Below are positions 36,341 to 44,065 of a stretch of DNA of 64,000 nucleotides, one piece after another. The DNA comes from Thalassomonas viridans (GTDB taxonomy: Bacteria > Pseudomonadota > Gammaproteobacteria > Enterobacterales > Alteromonadaceae), in assembly GCF_000948985.2 (NCBI RefSeq), contig NZ_CP059733.1:6448001-6512000 (forward strand), given 5' to 3'. Both the position numbers and the translations under genes were made by a program. Under the pieces are notes generated by a model, which worked only from the letters and a program-made list of their open reading frames with translations, did no database searches and was not told the origin of the DNA. Position 1 is the stretch's first letter; every line of letters starts with the position of its first letter.

Positions 36341-37085
36341 GGCCGGCGCCTTTTTCACACAGCAAGAAGATACTGGCGCATAAATCCGGGTATTGCTGGC
36401 CCAGCTGATAACAGCCCTCCAAGTATTCGGGGGAAATAATATCGGTATTGAGCAGCCGGTCCCATTGAAAGTTCGCCAGCGCCTTAAAGAAAATACCGGA
36501 GCGGTATACCACCTTAAGCCCGGCTGCCCTGGCATCCCTTTCCAGGGTATCCAGGGTATAGGTGCACCTGTGGCCATGCTCGTGCTCTGCCGGAGTAACG
36601 GCACTATTATGGGAGATTAAGCCCATTTTTACGGCGATTTGCCTTGAAGGAGCGTTGGCATTGGGACACACGAGAAAAAAGCGGCCATTGTCGTTCAGCC
36701 ACTCGTCGTTGACTCGTTTTAATACCGCGACCGGATCATCCAAATGCTCAAGCACATGCGTCATCACAATATTATCGTACCGCCTCGGCAACTGTACCTC
36801 TTCAAAACGGCCGTTGATCAGACTCGCCTTGTCCCCCAGATTTGAGCGGGCAACGGCTATGGCCTCATCCGAGGCTTCAACACTGGTGATATCCTGAAAA
36901 AAAGCCTGCAGCCTTTGGGTAAATTTTCCTTCATGGCCGCCCAGCTCAAGCAAACTGCCGGGACGGAAGAAGGTCTCAAAGGCCCTGACCATATAGGGGT
37001 GCATCACATCGTAATCAAAGCCATACGCATACTTGTCGTCGCCGGCGTCTTTTAACTCGTCATTATAATTGCGCTTGTTTGTCAT
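36330..37085 (-). CDS. SAM-dependent methyltransferase 1
   Basis: 251 residues with a class I methyltransferase fold: motif I LLELGGHEGKFT near residue 45, acidic residue after strand 2 (VEAS), and VMTHVLEHLDDP near 108-119 as in UbiG/Methyltransf_11 proteins. Its paralogue lies at 39676. Last gene of the minus-strand glycan cluster. The likely substrate is the amino-sugar or its acyl chain (inference from context). Confidence 0.8.
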   Translation of the reverse strand: MTNKRNYNDELKDAGDDKYAYGFDYDVMHPYMVRAFETFFRPGSLLELGGHEGKFTQRLQAFFQDITSVEASDEAIAVARSNLGDKASLINGRFEEVQLPRRYDNIVMTHVLEHLDDPVAVLKRVNDEWLNDNGRFFLVCPNANAPSRQIAVKMGLISHNSAVTPAEHEHGHRCTYTLDTLERDARAAGLKVVYRSGIFFKALANFQWDRLLNTDIISPEYLEGCYQLGQQYPDLCASIFLLCEKGAGPKA

Positions 37086-37124
37086 CTTTGCTGCCTTATC
37101 AGGCTCCCGGCACGAGAGCGTGAA

Positions 37125-37691
37125 CTAGTTTTCATCCCAGTAATGGGTTTTTGCAATCAATTCCCGGTAATCGTCTACCGTGATACCGACGACGATTTGA
37201 TCCCAGTAACGCCCCCTCCTGAAATAATAATTCCTTCTGCGTCCTTCTTCCTTCCAGCCGAGTTTTTCCCCGCAGTAGCTCTTGATGGAAATGGTATTGT
37301 ATTCAATCATGGAGCCGTCGAGGCGCTGCAGGTGCAATTCGTCAAAGGCATAACGCATGGTCGCCATCACCGCATCGACGCCGTAACCTTTGCCCCGGGT
37401 ATTTTTGTCTCCTATCATTACCCCGTGCCAGGCATGGTTGTTGCGCCAGTCGATATTGATAATGCTGGAAAGGCCGATAAGCCCGAGGTCAGGTGCTTCG
37501 ATGGCAAACCTCTGGTTGAGCTGATCGTCTTTAAGGCGGTCGAACCACCTTTTATGAAAGTCCATCGAGCTGGGAAAATGTATCGCCCCCATAGTATCCT
37601 GTAATTCCGGATCATTGGCCCATTTGTGCAATGTAACCAGGTCACTTTCTTCGATGGCACGTAATATGATTTTTTTACCTTGAATATTAAT
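37125..37691 (-). CDS. RimJ/RimL-type acetyltransferase with probable ATT start
   Basis: The GNAT domain is clear (GLIGLSSIINIDWRNNHAW, the acetyl-CoA loop RGKGYG, then YNTISIKSYCGEKLGWKEEG). A TTG at 37631 would delete the first strand. In frame upstream lies ATT AAT ATT CAA GGT AAA, five bases after a perfect AGGAGG, giving 188 residues with a normal RimJ-like N terminus (xNIQGKKIILRAIEESDL). No ATG, GTG or suitably placed TTG exists between. I therefore place the start at ATT 37691-37689. In this island it probably N-acetylates a dTDP-4-amino sugar (inference). Confidence 0.75.
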   Translation of the reverse strand: MNIQGKKIILRAIEESDLVTLHKWANDPELQDTMGAIHFPSSMDFHKRWFDRLKDDQLNQRFAIEAPDLGLIGLSSIINIDWRNNHAWHGVMIGDKNTRGKGYGVDAVMATMRYAFDELHLQRLDGSMIEYNTISIKSYCGEKLGWKEEGRRRNYYFRRGRYWDQIVVGITVDDYRELIAKTHYWDEN

Positions 37692-37700
37692 GGTAACCTC

Positions 37701-38684
37701 CTATTTCAGCTTATGGTTCAGGTTATGGGTGTCGCTTTCCAGCCGCGCCAGGCCGAAACCAAAGCGACCGAATTCATTGCCGTTATAAAGCATATAAACC
37801 TTACCGTCGCAATGAAAAACATGGGGATAACACATCATTTGCGAGTCCCAGCCAGTGTCCGACAGGCCGATACCGGCATTGGCATCATCCCGGGTCCAGT
37901 TAACCAGATCCGTCGAAAAGGCATACCCTAATTTATAGCCTTTTCCGGCCTGATCCCGAAAGCCAATGGCATGGCGGTAGCAAAAATACATATGGTAGGT
38001 CTGGTCTATCTTGATCACCGCAGGCAGTGCCTGGCATTCATTTTCATCGAGAACGTCGCTGATCAGGTGCCGGTTGTCTTTGCACCAGTGAATGCCGTCG
38101 TCGGAGCGGGCGGAAGTGATTTTGTAGACCCTTTGCGGCGCGCCGTTAGCGGGATCCTGCAGCCACTTAGTGCCATGGATATACCACATATAAAAGCTGT
38201 CATCAAAATGGGCAACAAAGGCGTCTCCCACCAGGAAAGGCTCATGCAGAGACGGCGCAACAACCGGCCCCTGGCCGAGTTTTTGGAAGGTTTTGCCGCC
38301 GTCGGTACTGGTGGCATAACCTATGGCGGCATCGACACTGACCGCTGCTTTCCGGTTCCAGCCCGTGGTATAAGCCATCAGGGTATCCCGGTGCCGGTAG
38401 ACATTAAAGGGAAAAATACCGTGCTCGTCGAAACTGCCCAGTTCCCCCAAGGGAATCACTTCACGGCTGGAATAGCCCAGCATTTTCTTGAAGCTTTTGT
38501 CAAAATCCACATAGAAAACCCGGCTTAACAGTTTGCCATCCGGCTCTCTCTCTGCGGCGGAGAAATAAATACGGACATAATCGTCAAAAACCAGGGCCTG
38601 GGGGGATCTGGCAAACTCAACACAGTTATTGGGTAAGTTAATATCGGCAGGATCGAATATCTTGCCAAGCTTCTGCCATTTCAT
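37701..38684 (-). CDS. GH43/GH130-like five-bladed beta-propeller protein A
   Basis: 327 residues, no signal peptide, so cytoplasmic. Repeated blade patterns with W-Y/FY strands and the Asp-rich turns of GH43/GH32/GH130 superfamily propellers (GTFDEHGIFPFNV-like block, TSARSDDGIHWC, AFSTDLVNWTRDD, MCYPHVF). It is paralogous to the next gene. Homologues are usually annotated only as glycosylase-like. A phosphorylase, transglycosidase or non-catalytic role in sugar modification is possible. The TAG stop overlaps the ribosome-binding site of the acetyltransferase gene. Confidence 0.65.
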   Translation of the reverse strand: MKWQKLGKIFDPADINLPNNCVEFARSPQALVFDDYVRIYFSAAEREPDGKLLSRVFYVDFDKSFKKMLGYSSREVIPLGELGSFDEHGIFPFNVYRHRDTLMAYTTGWNRKAAVSVDAAIGYATSTDGGKTFQKLGQGPVVAPSLHEPFLVGDAFVAHFDDSFYMWYIHGTKWLQDPANGAPQRVYKITSARSDDGIHWCKDNRHLISDVLDENECQALPAVIKIDQTYHMYFCYRHAIGFRDQAGKGYKLGYAFSTDLVNWTRDDANAGIGLSDTGWDSQMMCYPHVFHCDGKVYMLYNGNEFGRFGFGLARLESDTHNLNHKLK

Positions 38685-39661
38685 CGCTGACTCCCGTCGC
38701 CGGCGGCTTGATTGTCGAGTTTCGCCAGGCCGAAACCGTACCTGCCAACATGGTTGCCCAGATAAAGCATATAAAGTTCACCGTCCAGTTCAAAAACATG
38801 GGGGTAGGCGATCGACTGATCGTCCCAGCCCTCAGCGGAAATATCTATCCCGGCCCGGGAGTCATCCCTGCGCCAGTTCACCAGGTCATCGGACACCGCA
38901 TAACCTATGCGGTAACCCCTGTCGTTATTGCGGAAATCCAGGCAATATTTATAACAAAAGAACATGTGATACTGGTTGTTATAAAAAATAACATCCGGGC
39001 TGGCCTGGCATTCGTTTGCTTCCAGCCTGTTTTCAATAATGGCTTCCCCGCTCCGGTGCCAGTTGGTGCCGTCGGTGGAAGTGGCCATTTTGATTTTATA
39101 GACAGCTTCCACCCTGCCCTGATGCCGGAGCCACTCAGTGCCGGCAACATACCACAAGTACCATAAGTCGTTAAAACGCCTGATCTTGGGGCCGCTCAAA
39201 ACATAGGGGTCATGAATATTGCTGGTGAGCAAAGGCCCCTGCCCCAGCTTTTGAAAAGTCTTGCCGTTATCCCGGCTGATCGCCTTGCCGATGGAAACGG
39301 TAAAGGGGATAGATTCGCACCGGGTCCAGCCGCCGTAATACAGATGGACTTCTTCGCCGACCCGTATGCTGGACACGGGATAGGTGCCGAACTGATCAAA
39401 GGTTCCCAGCTCACCTAAAGGCAGAATAGGTTTTTCGGCAACCGCCAGAATATTAAAGAGATTTTTACGGTCCAAATCAACATAAGCGGAATAGCTGGTA
39501 TATTGGCCGTTATCGTCCGGTCGGGCGCGGCAGGAAAAATAAACCCGGACAAAGGTATCAAAAATTAATACGTCCGGCGCCTGGGCATATTCCGCAAGCC
39601 AGCTTTTGCCGGTGACATCGGCAGGATTAAAGACCCTGCCAAGTTTTTTCCAGTTAAACAT
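38681..39661 (-). CDS. GH43/GH130-like five-bladed beta-propeller protein B
   Basis: 326 residues, paralogous to protein A along its whole length, overlapping it by 4 nt. Shared blocks include LGELGTFDQFGTYPV, YGGWTR, FQKLGQGPLL, ATSTDGTNWHRSG, YAVSDDLVNWRRDD and AYPHVF. It has no signal peptide. A tandem pair retained inside a glycan-biosynthesis operon suggests a heterodimer or two successive steps (inference). Confidence 0.65.
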   Translation of the reverse strand: MFNWKKLGRVFNPADVTGKSWLAEYAQAPDVLIFDTFVRVYFSCRARPDDNGQYTSYSAYVDLDRKNLFNILAVAEKPILPLGELGTFDQFGTYPVSSIRVGEEVHLYYGGWTRCESIPFTVSIGKAISRDNGKTFQKLGQGPLLTSNIHDPYVLSGPKIRRFNDLWYLWYVAGTEWLRHQGRVEAVYKIKMATSTDGTNWHRSGEAIIENRLEANECQASPDVIFYNNQYHMFFCYKYCLDFRNNDRGYRIGYAVSDDLVNWRRDDSRAGIDISAEGWDDQSIAYPHVFELDGELYMLYLGNHVGRYGFGLAKLDNQAAGDGSQR

Positions 39662-39675
39662 TTACCACCTTAAAA

Positions 39676-40398
39676 CTATTTAACAGCTAGCTGAGCCAGC
39701 AAGGCGCAGCTCAGTTCGGGATAATCGACCCCCATTTCACAAAAGGCGCGGATGATTTTGTCATCAAAATTCAGCGAGATCATTTGCGCCGTGGTCACGG
39801 GTTTTAAATAAATGCCTTCCAGTTTCTCCATGCGGTAGCCGGCATCCGCCACTTCCTGCTCCAGGCGCTCAACATTGTAATAGCGCTTATGGCCGCACAA
39901 GTGGTCGTGCTCGGATAACTCCTGCATATCCGGCAGTAAACCGGCCAGATGCCCCAAACGCCGGTTTAAGACTTCGGCATTGGGAACGGTCACAAACATT
40001 TTCCCCCCGGGGGCGAGAAACTGTTTGATATGGGACAGGGTTTTATGGGGGTCGTCGACATGTTCCAGCACAAAACCGGCAACTATGACGTCAAACCTTT
40101 CCTCACTGGCAAAGGTTTCAAAATAACTTTCGACGATTTCGGTATGACTGTCGGCGTGCCGGCTTTTATAAAGCTCGATCACCGCCGGCGAAGCGTCCAC
40201 CACCAGGTGGCGTTTAAAATGTCCGGAGAATATTTCGCTGGTGATCCCGTGTCCTATGCCGAGCTCAAGCAAAGAACCGGCGTTTTCACAGGCGCTGATA
40301 ATACGTTGCGGATACCAGTTCATCAAAATATTGTTGTCGAAGTCATACAGGTTGTTACCCTGGTATGCCTTGAGGTGCGTATCTAAAATATTGCTCAT
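39676..40398 (-). CDS. SAM-dependent methyltransferase 2
   Basis: 240 residues with motif I LLELGIGHGITSEIF near residue 43, motif post-I VVDAS, and VAGFVLEHVDDPHKTL near 107-122. The closest relative in view is the methyltransferase at 36330; both contain a similar EHDH/HEHGH region followed by Y-x-VE/LDTLE. It lies 14 bp before propeller gene B. Likely O- or N-methylation of the sugar or acyl group (inference). Confidence 0.8.
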   Translation of the reverse strand: MSNILDTHLKAYQGNNLYDFDNNILMNWYPQRIISACENAGSLLELGIGHGITSEIFSGHFKRHLVVDASPAVIELYKSRHADSHTEIVESYFETFASEERFDVIVAGFVLEHVDDPHKTLSHIKQFLAPGGKMFVTVPNAEVLNRRLGHLAGLLPDMQELSEHDHLCGHKRYYNVERLEQEVADAGYRMEKLEGIYLKPVTTAQMISLNFDDKIIRAFCEMGVDYPELSCALLAQLAVK

Positions 40399-40484
40399 TT
40401 TAAATCCATAGCCATATATACCCGTTAGTTTCTCTTACTTTCTAAGCCAGAGACATGCCAACTTTTACCCCTTAGGCGGTTTGC

Positions 40485-41186
40485 TCACAGCAGGCGGTAG
40501 CGGGGCAATAAATCCCGTATTTCCTGCGCAGAGTTAAACATTAACACATCGATAATAGATAAACAGGGGACAAAACCCTGCCCGAACTGCCGGTAGCGGA
40601 TGGGATCTGTCTGCAAAAAATTCAGGGAAATGCCGTGTTCGCCGAAATGGTTTTTATCGTATAACTCCAGACCGCCAATAGGATTGATATACTGAGTCGC
40701 CTGCAGTTGCCGGCATATATCAATAACCTTATCCTGTGCTTTCAGGGCCTGGATGTCCGGTAAACTTGAGCTGATAACCAGGGACGTTTTTATGTCCAGG
40801 TAGCTTAAAACCGATGTAAGCGAATTCAGGATAAAGCCGAATAAATTATTTTCCCGGCACGCCATGATCTCCCGGATCAGGGGGAAAGCATCATCAAAGT
40901 AAGGCGCCTTACGGTAGCTTTCGGCCAGGCGGTTCAGCAGTTTGACTTTGTCCCGCTGCCAGCCCTCGGCCAGAAAACGCTGGTTGACAAAAAGATAATC
41001 GGAGGCTTTTTTTAACGGCAAAGAAATAAAGGCATCTTTACCGTTTTGCAAAATCCGGTTCCGGTTTATCCAGCCTTGTTTGCTGTATTGGATTTCATCG
41101 TAAATGACAAATTTGTCAACAGCGGCAAGCAACTGAAAATAGCCGATATAAGGCATAAAATAAGGCTGCATAATTGCTATTTTCAT
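40485..41186 (-). CDS. WbqC-family protein
   Basis: A 233-residue protein with the WbqC family N terminus IMQPYFMPYIGYFQL and VIYDEIQYSKQGWINRNRI. WbqC-like proteins occur in O-antigen and flagellin glycan clusters that use 4-amino-4,6-dideoxy sugars. Their activity is not firmly known, and an acyl or aminoacyl transfer role has been suggested by context. Presence here supports the Qui4N-type assignment. Confidence 0.82.
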   Translation of the reverse strand: MKIAIMQPYFMPYIGYFQLLAAVDKFVIYDEIQYSKQGWINRNRILQNGKDAFISLPLKKASDYLFVNQRFLAEGWQRDKVKLLNRLAESYRKAPYFDDAFPLIREIMACRENNLFGFILNSLTSVLSYLDIKTSLVISSSLPDIQALKAQDKVIDICRQLQATQYINPIGGLELYDKNHFGEHGISLNFLQTDPIRYRQFGQGFVPCLSIIDVLMFNSAQEIRDLLPRYRLL

Positions 41187-41256
41187 CAGGCATCATCCCA
41201 GGTTGTCATAGATAAAGGGGCGCTGGCACACCCCTTAGTTTAGCCGGGAGCATGTA

Positions 41257-43134
41257 TCAGCTTTTCAGTGCCGTTTCAAACAACAGGTTGGTTGCCTGGG
41301 AGTACTTGTCCATATCCATGCTAAAGATTCTCTTAAAGCACTGCTTGGCCAGCATTTTCTCATACAGGCTTTTCCGCTCTTGCTCATTGTCTATCAGGTT
41401 GACGGCTTTTTTCACCAGCTCGGCAACGGAATCACAACCCAGCTCGTCCAGCATGTCGACCGTATCCCAGATACAGGCATCCGTTCGGGTGTACAGGTGC
41501 TGGTGACCTTTGATGAACAGCTTGGGCTTGTTCAGGACAATGGCATCGGTATTACTGTTTGCCCCGCCAAAAGGCAAAGTAGGTATTAACAGGTGTGCCT
41601 TGCTGATAACCTTCATATAATCGATATAATGGCTGAAACTCACCAGTTCAAAGGATTTCAGCATCTTGCCAAGCTGGCGTTTAGTGGACAGATAAGCCAG
41701 GTGATTATCCTCATGGCCGGAAAAGAACACAAAGGTGACTTTTTTCGATGCTTTCATCTGAATTTGCCTGCAGACATCAATCACGGGATAAGTCACTTTG
41801 GTCATAATACCGTTAATGGCAATCTTGATTTCGTCGCCGTCCTCCAGGAAATGATTATGGGAGGCAATAAACTCATCGGTCAGATCCGGATGAATGGTAT
41901 GCAATACCATGTCTTTGGTGGGAGCATCCACCATAACGATTTTTTCGGTGAAATAAGGCTGCAAGTCTTCCGCCGAGTAGGTGTTGCCCACCACCATGCA
42001 GGCATCGATTTCCGGGCTGTAGCTGCTCGAAGGATGTCCCCCCATCATCAGCTGTTTCGGCGCCAGGCGTAACTGGCTCAGGCATATGGTCCACAGCGCC
42101 ATGCCGATCGACGGATAGAAGATAATATCCGGGGCTTCCGCCGCCACTAAGGCGGCATTGGTATTGACATCATAATCATCTTCGATTTCTACCACCTTGG
42201 AAAAGACGTCCAGGGCATTGTCTTCTACCTTGGGCGGCTCAATAAAAGCAACCAGTTCATATTTTTCCGCCAGCTCGATAAAGAAGCGGTTATATGAACG
42301 GAACATGGCATGGCTTTCCGAATAGGACTCCAGCAAAACGGCAACTTTCATCTTAGGCTTATGTTCAAAAGCCGGCAACCCGGCCATATATTGCTTTACA
42401 TCATCCGATAACCAGTTGGGCAGATTATGCCGCACTAAGGCCGTCAACCACTTTTTAAACTGGTATTTATCCGCGGAACTGGCGTAGCTACAGGCAAAAT
42501 AACAGTATGACAGCTTACCTAAATCGGCAATCACCGGCAGGTCCAGCACCGGCAAGTCCTTAGCCGACTCCAGCAGGTAATTGAAGCCGTCATTGGTTTC
42601 TTTGGTAAGCCCCGGGATCGCCTGTGTCACCAGGGAGATATAGGTGGTTAATGCCATGGCCGGCGACGCCTGGAACACGTCTTTCCAGGGCAGGCGTATC
42701 TTGCTCGGTAAACCGATCAGCATTAACAACAGCGTCAACTGCTTTTCATTAAACTTAATCCGGCCATATTTATCCGCTTTATACAAACCTAAGTGGTCGA
42801 TTAAGGCATCGGTATTATTCCAGATGCTGGCAGAGAACACCCAGTCGATGGCCATCTTGAAAATCAGGAAAGTGTCAACAAACCCGGGAGAGGGTTTGTA
42901 CCTGGGGGCACTGAATAACTCGGTGATCAAAGAAGCAAATTGATTGCAAAAAGTATACATGACTTCTTCTTTTCCCGGGCCCGCCTGCGGCTGCATCGGG
43001 TTCACCGCAGCCTGGACCATTAAACCGCTGTTGTTGAGCACGGTATCCCGGATAAACTCGGCAATATCCTGCTCGGCCGCCCGAAAATTCTGACTTCTGA
43101 TGTTTTGCGCAATTTGTTGTGTGTTTAAATTCAT
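41257..43134 (-). CDS. HMW1C/GT41-like protein glycosyltransferase
   Basis: Start chosen at ATG 43134, giving 625 residues (MNLNTQQIAQN); 41 upstream codons lack coding character. Residues ~1-280 are helical. The rest forms a GT-B pair with VAVLLESYSESHAMFRSYNR, a GHPSSSYSPEIDACMV block, KVTFVFFSGHEDNH, and the donor-site region IPTLPFGGANSNTDAIVLN followed by FIKGHQHLYTRTDACI. The order and motifs resemble HMW1C/O-GlcNAc-transferase-type enzymes that modify proteins in the cytoplasm. As the only glycosyltransferase in the island, it is the best candidate to attach the modified sugar to flagellin or another surface protein (inference). Confidence 0.75.
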   Translation of the reverse strand: MNLNTQQIAQNIRSQNFRAAEQDIAEFIRDTVLNNSGLMVQAAVNPMQPQAGPGKEEVMYTFCNQFASLITELFSAPRYKPSPGFVDTFLIFKMAIDWVFSASIWNNTDALIDHLGLYKADKYGRIKFNEKQLTLLLMLIGLPSKIRLPWKDVFQASPAMALTTYISLVTQAIPGLTKETNDGFNYLLESAKDLPVLDLPVIADLGKLSYCYFACSYASSADKYQFKKWLTALVRHNLPNWLSDDVKQYMAGLPAFEHKPKMKVAVLLESYSESHAMFRSYNRFFIELAEKYELVAFIEPPKVEDNALDVFSKVVEIEDDYDVNTNAALVAAEAPDIIFYPSIGMALWTICLSQLRLAPKQLMMGGHPSSSYSPEIDACMVVGNTYSAEDLQPYFTEKIVMVDAPTKDMVLHTIHPDLTDEFIASHNHFLEDGDEIKIAINGIMTKVTYPVIDVCRQIQMKASKKVTFVFFSGHEDNHLAYLSTKRQLGKMLKSFELVSFSHYIDYMKVISKAHLLIPTLPFGGANSNTDAIVLNKPKLFIKGHQHLYTRTDACIWDTVDMLDELGCDSVAELVKKAVNLIDNEQERKSLYEKMLAKQCFKRIFSMDMDKYSQATNLLFETALKS

Positions 43135-43289
43135 ACTAGGTAGCCATGATTTCTGAAAAATTTCTTTGCCCTGATTTCGCTGAGAACCGGTATCTGGCCA
43201 GGGCAAGCTGGGGTTAGTAACGCCATATTCACTTAACCGCTCAATGCCAGCAGGCAAAAGTGACCGGCAGTCGGGAGCCGCTAAATATG

Positions 43290-44024
43290 TTAGCTGCCGG
43301 ATAATTCCGACAACGGCTGCCCTTTATATTCGGTAGGAATACACTGGGTGCCTAATGCCTTTAACCGGCTGCATACTTCATCCGCCTGGAAGCTGTCGGA
43401 AAACTTACCGGCTTTAACCCGGTAAAAAGTATTCTGCTTAATGCTGATTTTTTCAAAAATCGCCTTCAGCTTACCCAGGATGGCCGGGTGCTTATGCTGC
43501 AGCCGGTACCAGGTGGGCCTGACCTGTTGCTGGTTTGATAAGGAATAAAGCTGCAAGGTATAGGCGGGGCCTGTGCCCGTTGTTTGCACTACAGGCTCTG
43601 ATGCCGGCTTGGCTGTCGGCTTAGCTGCCGGCGTTGGCTCGGCTGTTTTAGTAACTTGCGGTCGAGGTTGGGCATTTACTGCCGGCGCCGGTGCCGCTGC
43701 AACCGTATCCTGGCGCTGCGTTTGCGCAGCGGCCTGCTGTTTTGCCGTTTCATTTTCGCTGATAATGGTATTGAGCTGATCGATGAGTTCCGTCAGCTCA
43801 CCTTCGATGGCCACCAGGCGCTCAATGCCGGGTTTGATATCCTGCCATTCGTGTAAATGCTCTTCAAATTTCGGAATAGTAGCGGCGGCCGGCTGCTGTA
43901 CCCGCTGGGGACCGGCATTTTCCAGGGGAGCCGCTTCAGGTTCATCCTGCATCATAGTGCAGCCCGACAAGCCTGTCAGCAGGCTGCAACAAATGGATAA
44001 GGTCAAGAATAAATTTTTGTTCAT
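43290..44024 (-). CDS. SPOR-domain lipoprotein 1 of the pilus locus
   Basis: 244 residues: type II signal with lipobox GLSGC (Cys22), a helical segment (about 60-95), a Pro/Ala/Thr-rich linker, then a C-terminal SPOR domain (about 155-235) with YTLQLYSLSN, FYRVKAGKFSD and paired cysteines (VCSRLKALGTQC). SPOR domains bind denuded peptidoglycan. Encoded 41 bp after the usher, itself ending in a SPOR-like domain. A paralogue lies at 51261. It probably anchors the pilus assembly platform to the cell wall (inference). Confidence 0.78.
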   Translation of the reverse strand: MNKNLFLTLSICCSLLTGLSGCTMMQDEPEAAPLENAGPQRVQQPAAATIPKFEEHLHEWQDIKPGIERLVAIEGELTELIDQLNTIISENETAKQQAAAQTQRQDTVAAAPAPAVNAQPRPQVTKTAEPTPAAKPTAKPASEPVVQTTGTGPAYTLQLYSLSNQQQVRPTWYRLQHKHPAILGKLKAIFEKISIKQNTFYRVKAGKFSDSFQADEVCSRLKALGTQCIPTEYKGQPLSELSGS

Positions 44025-44065
44025 TTGAGTATTACCATTTTGATCATGATTATCATCCTACACGG

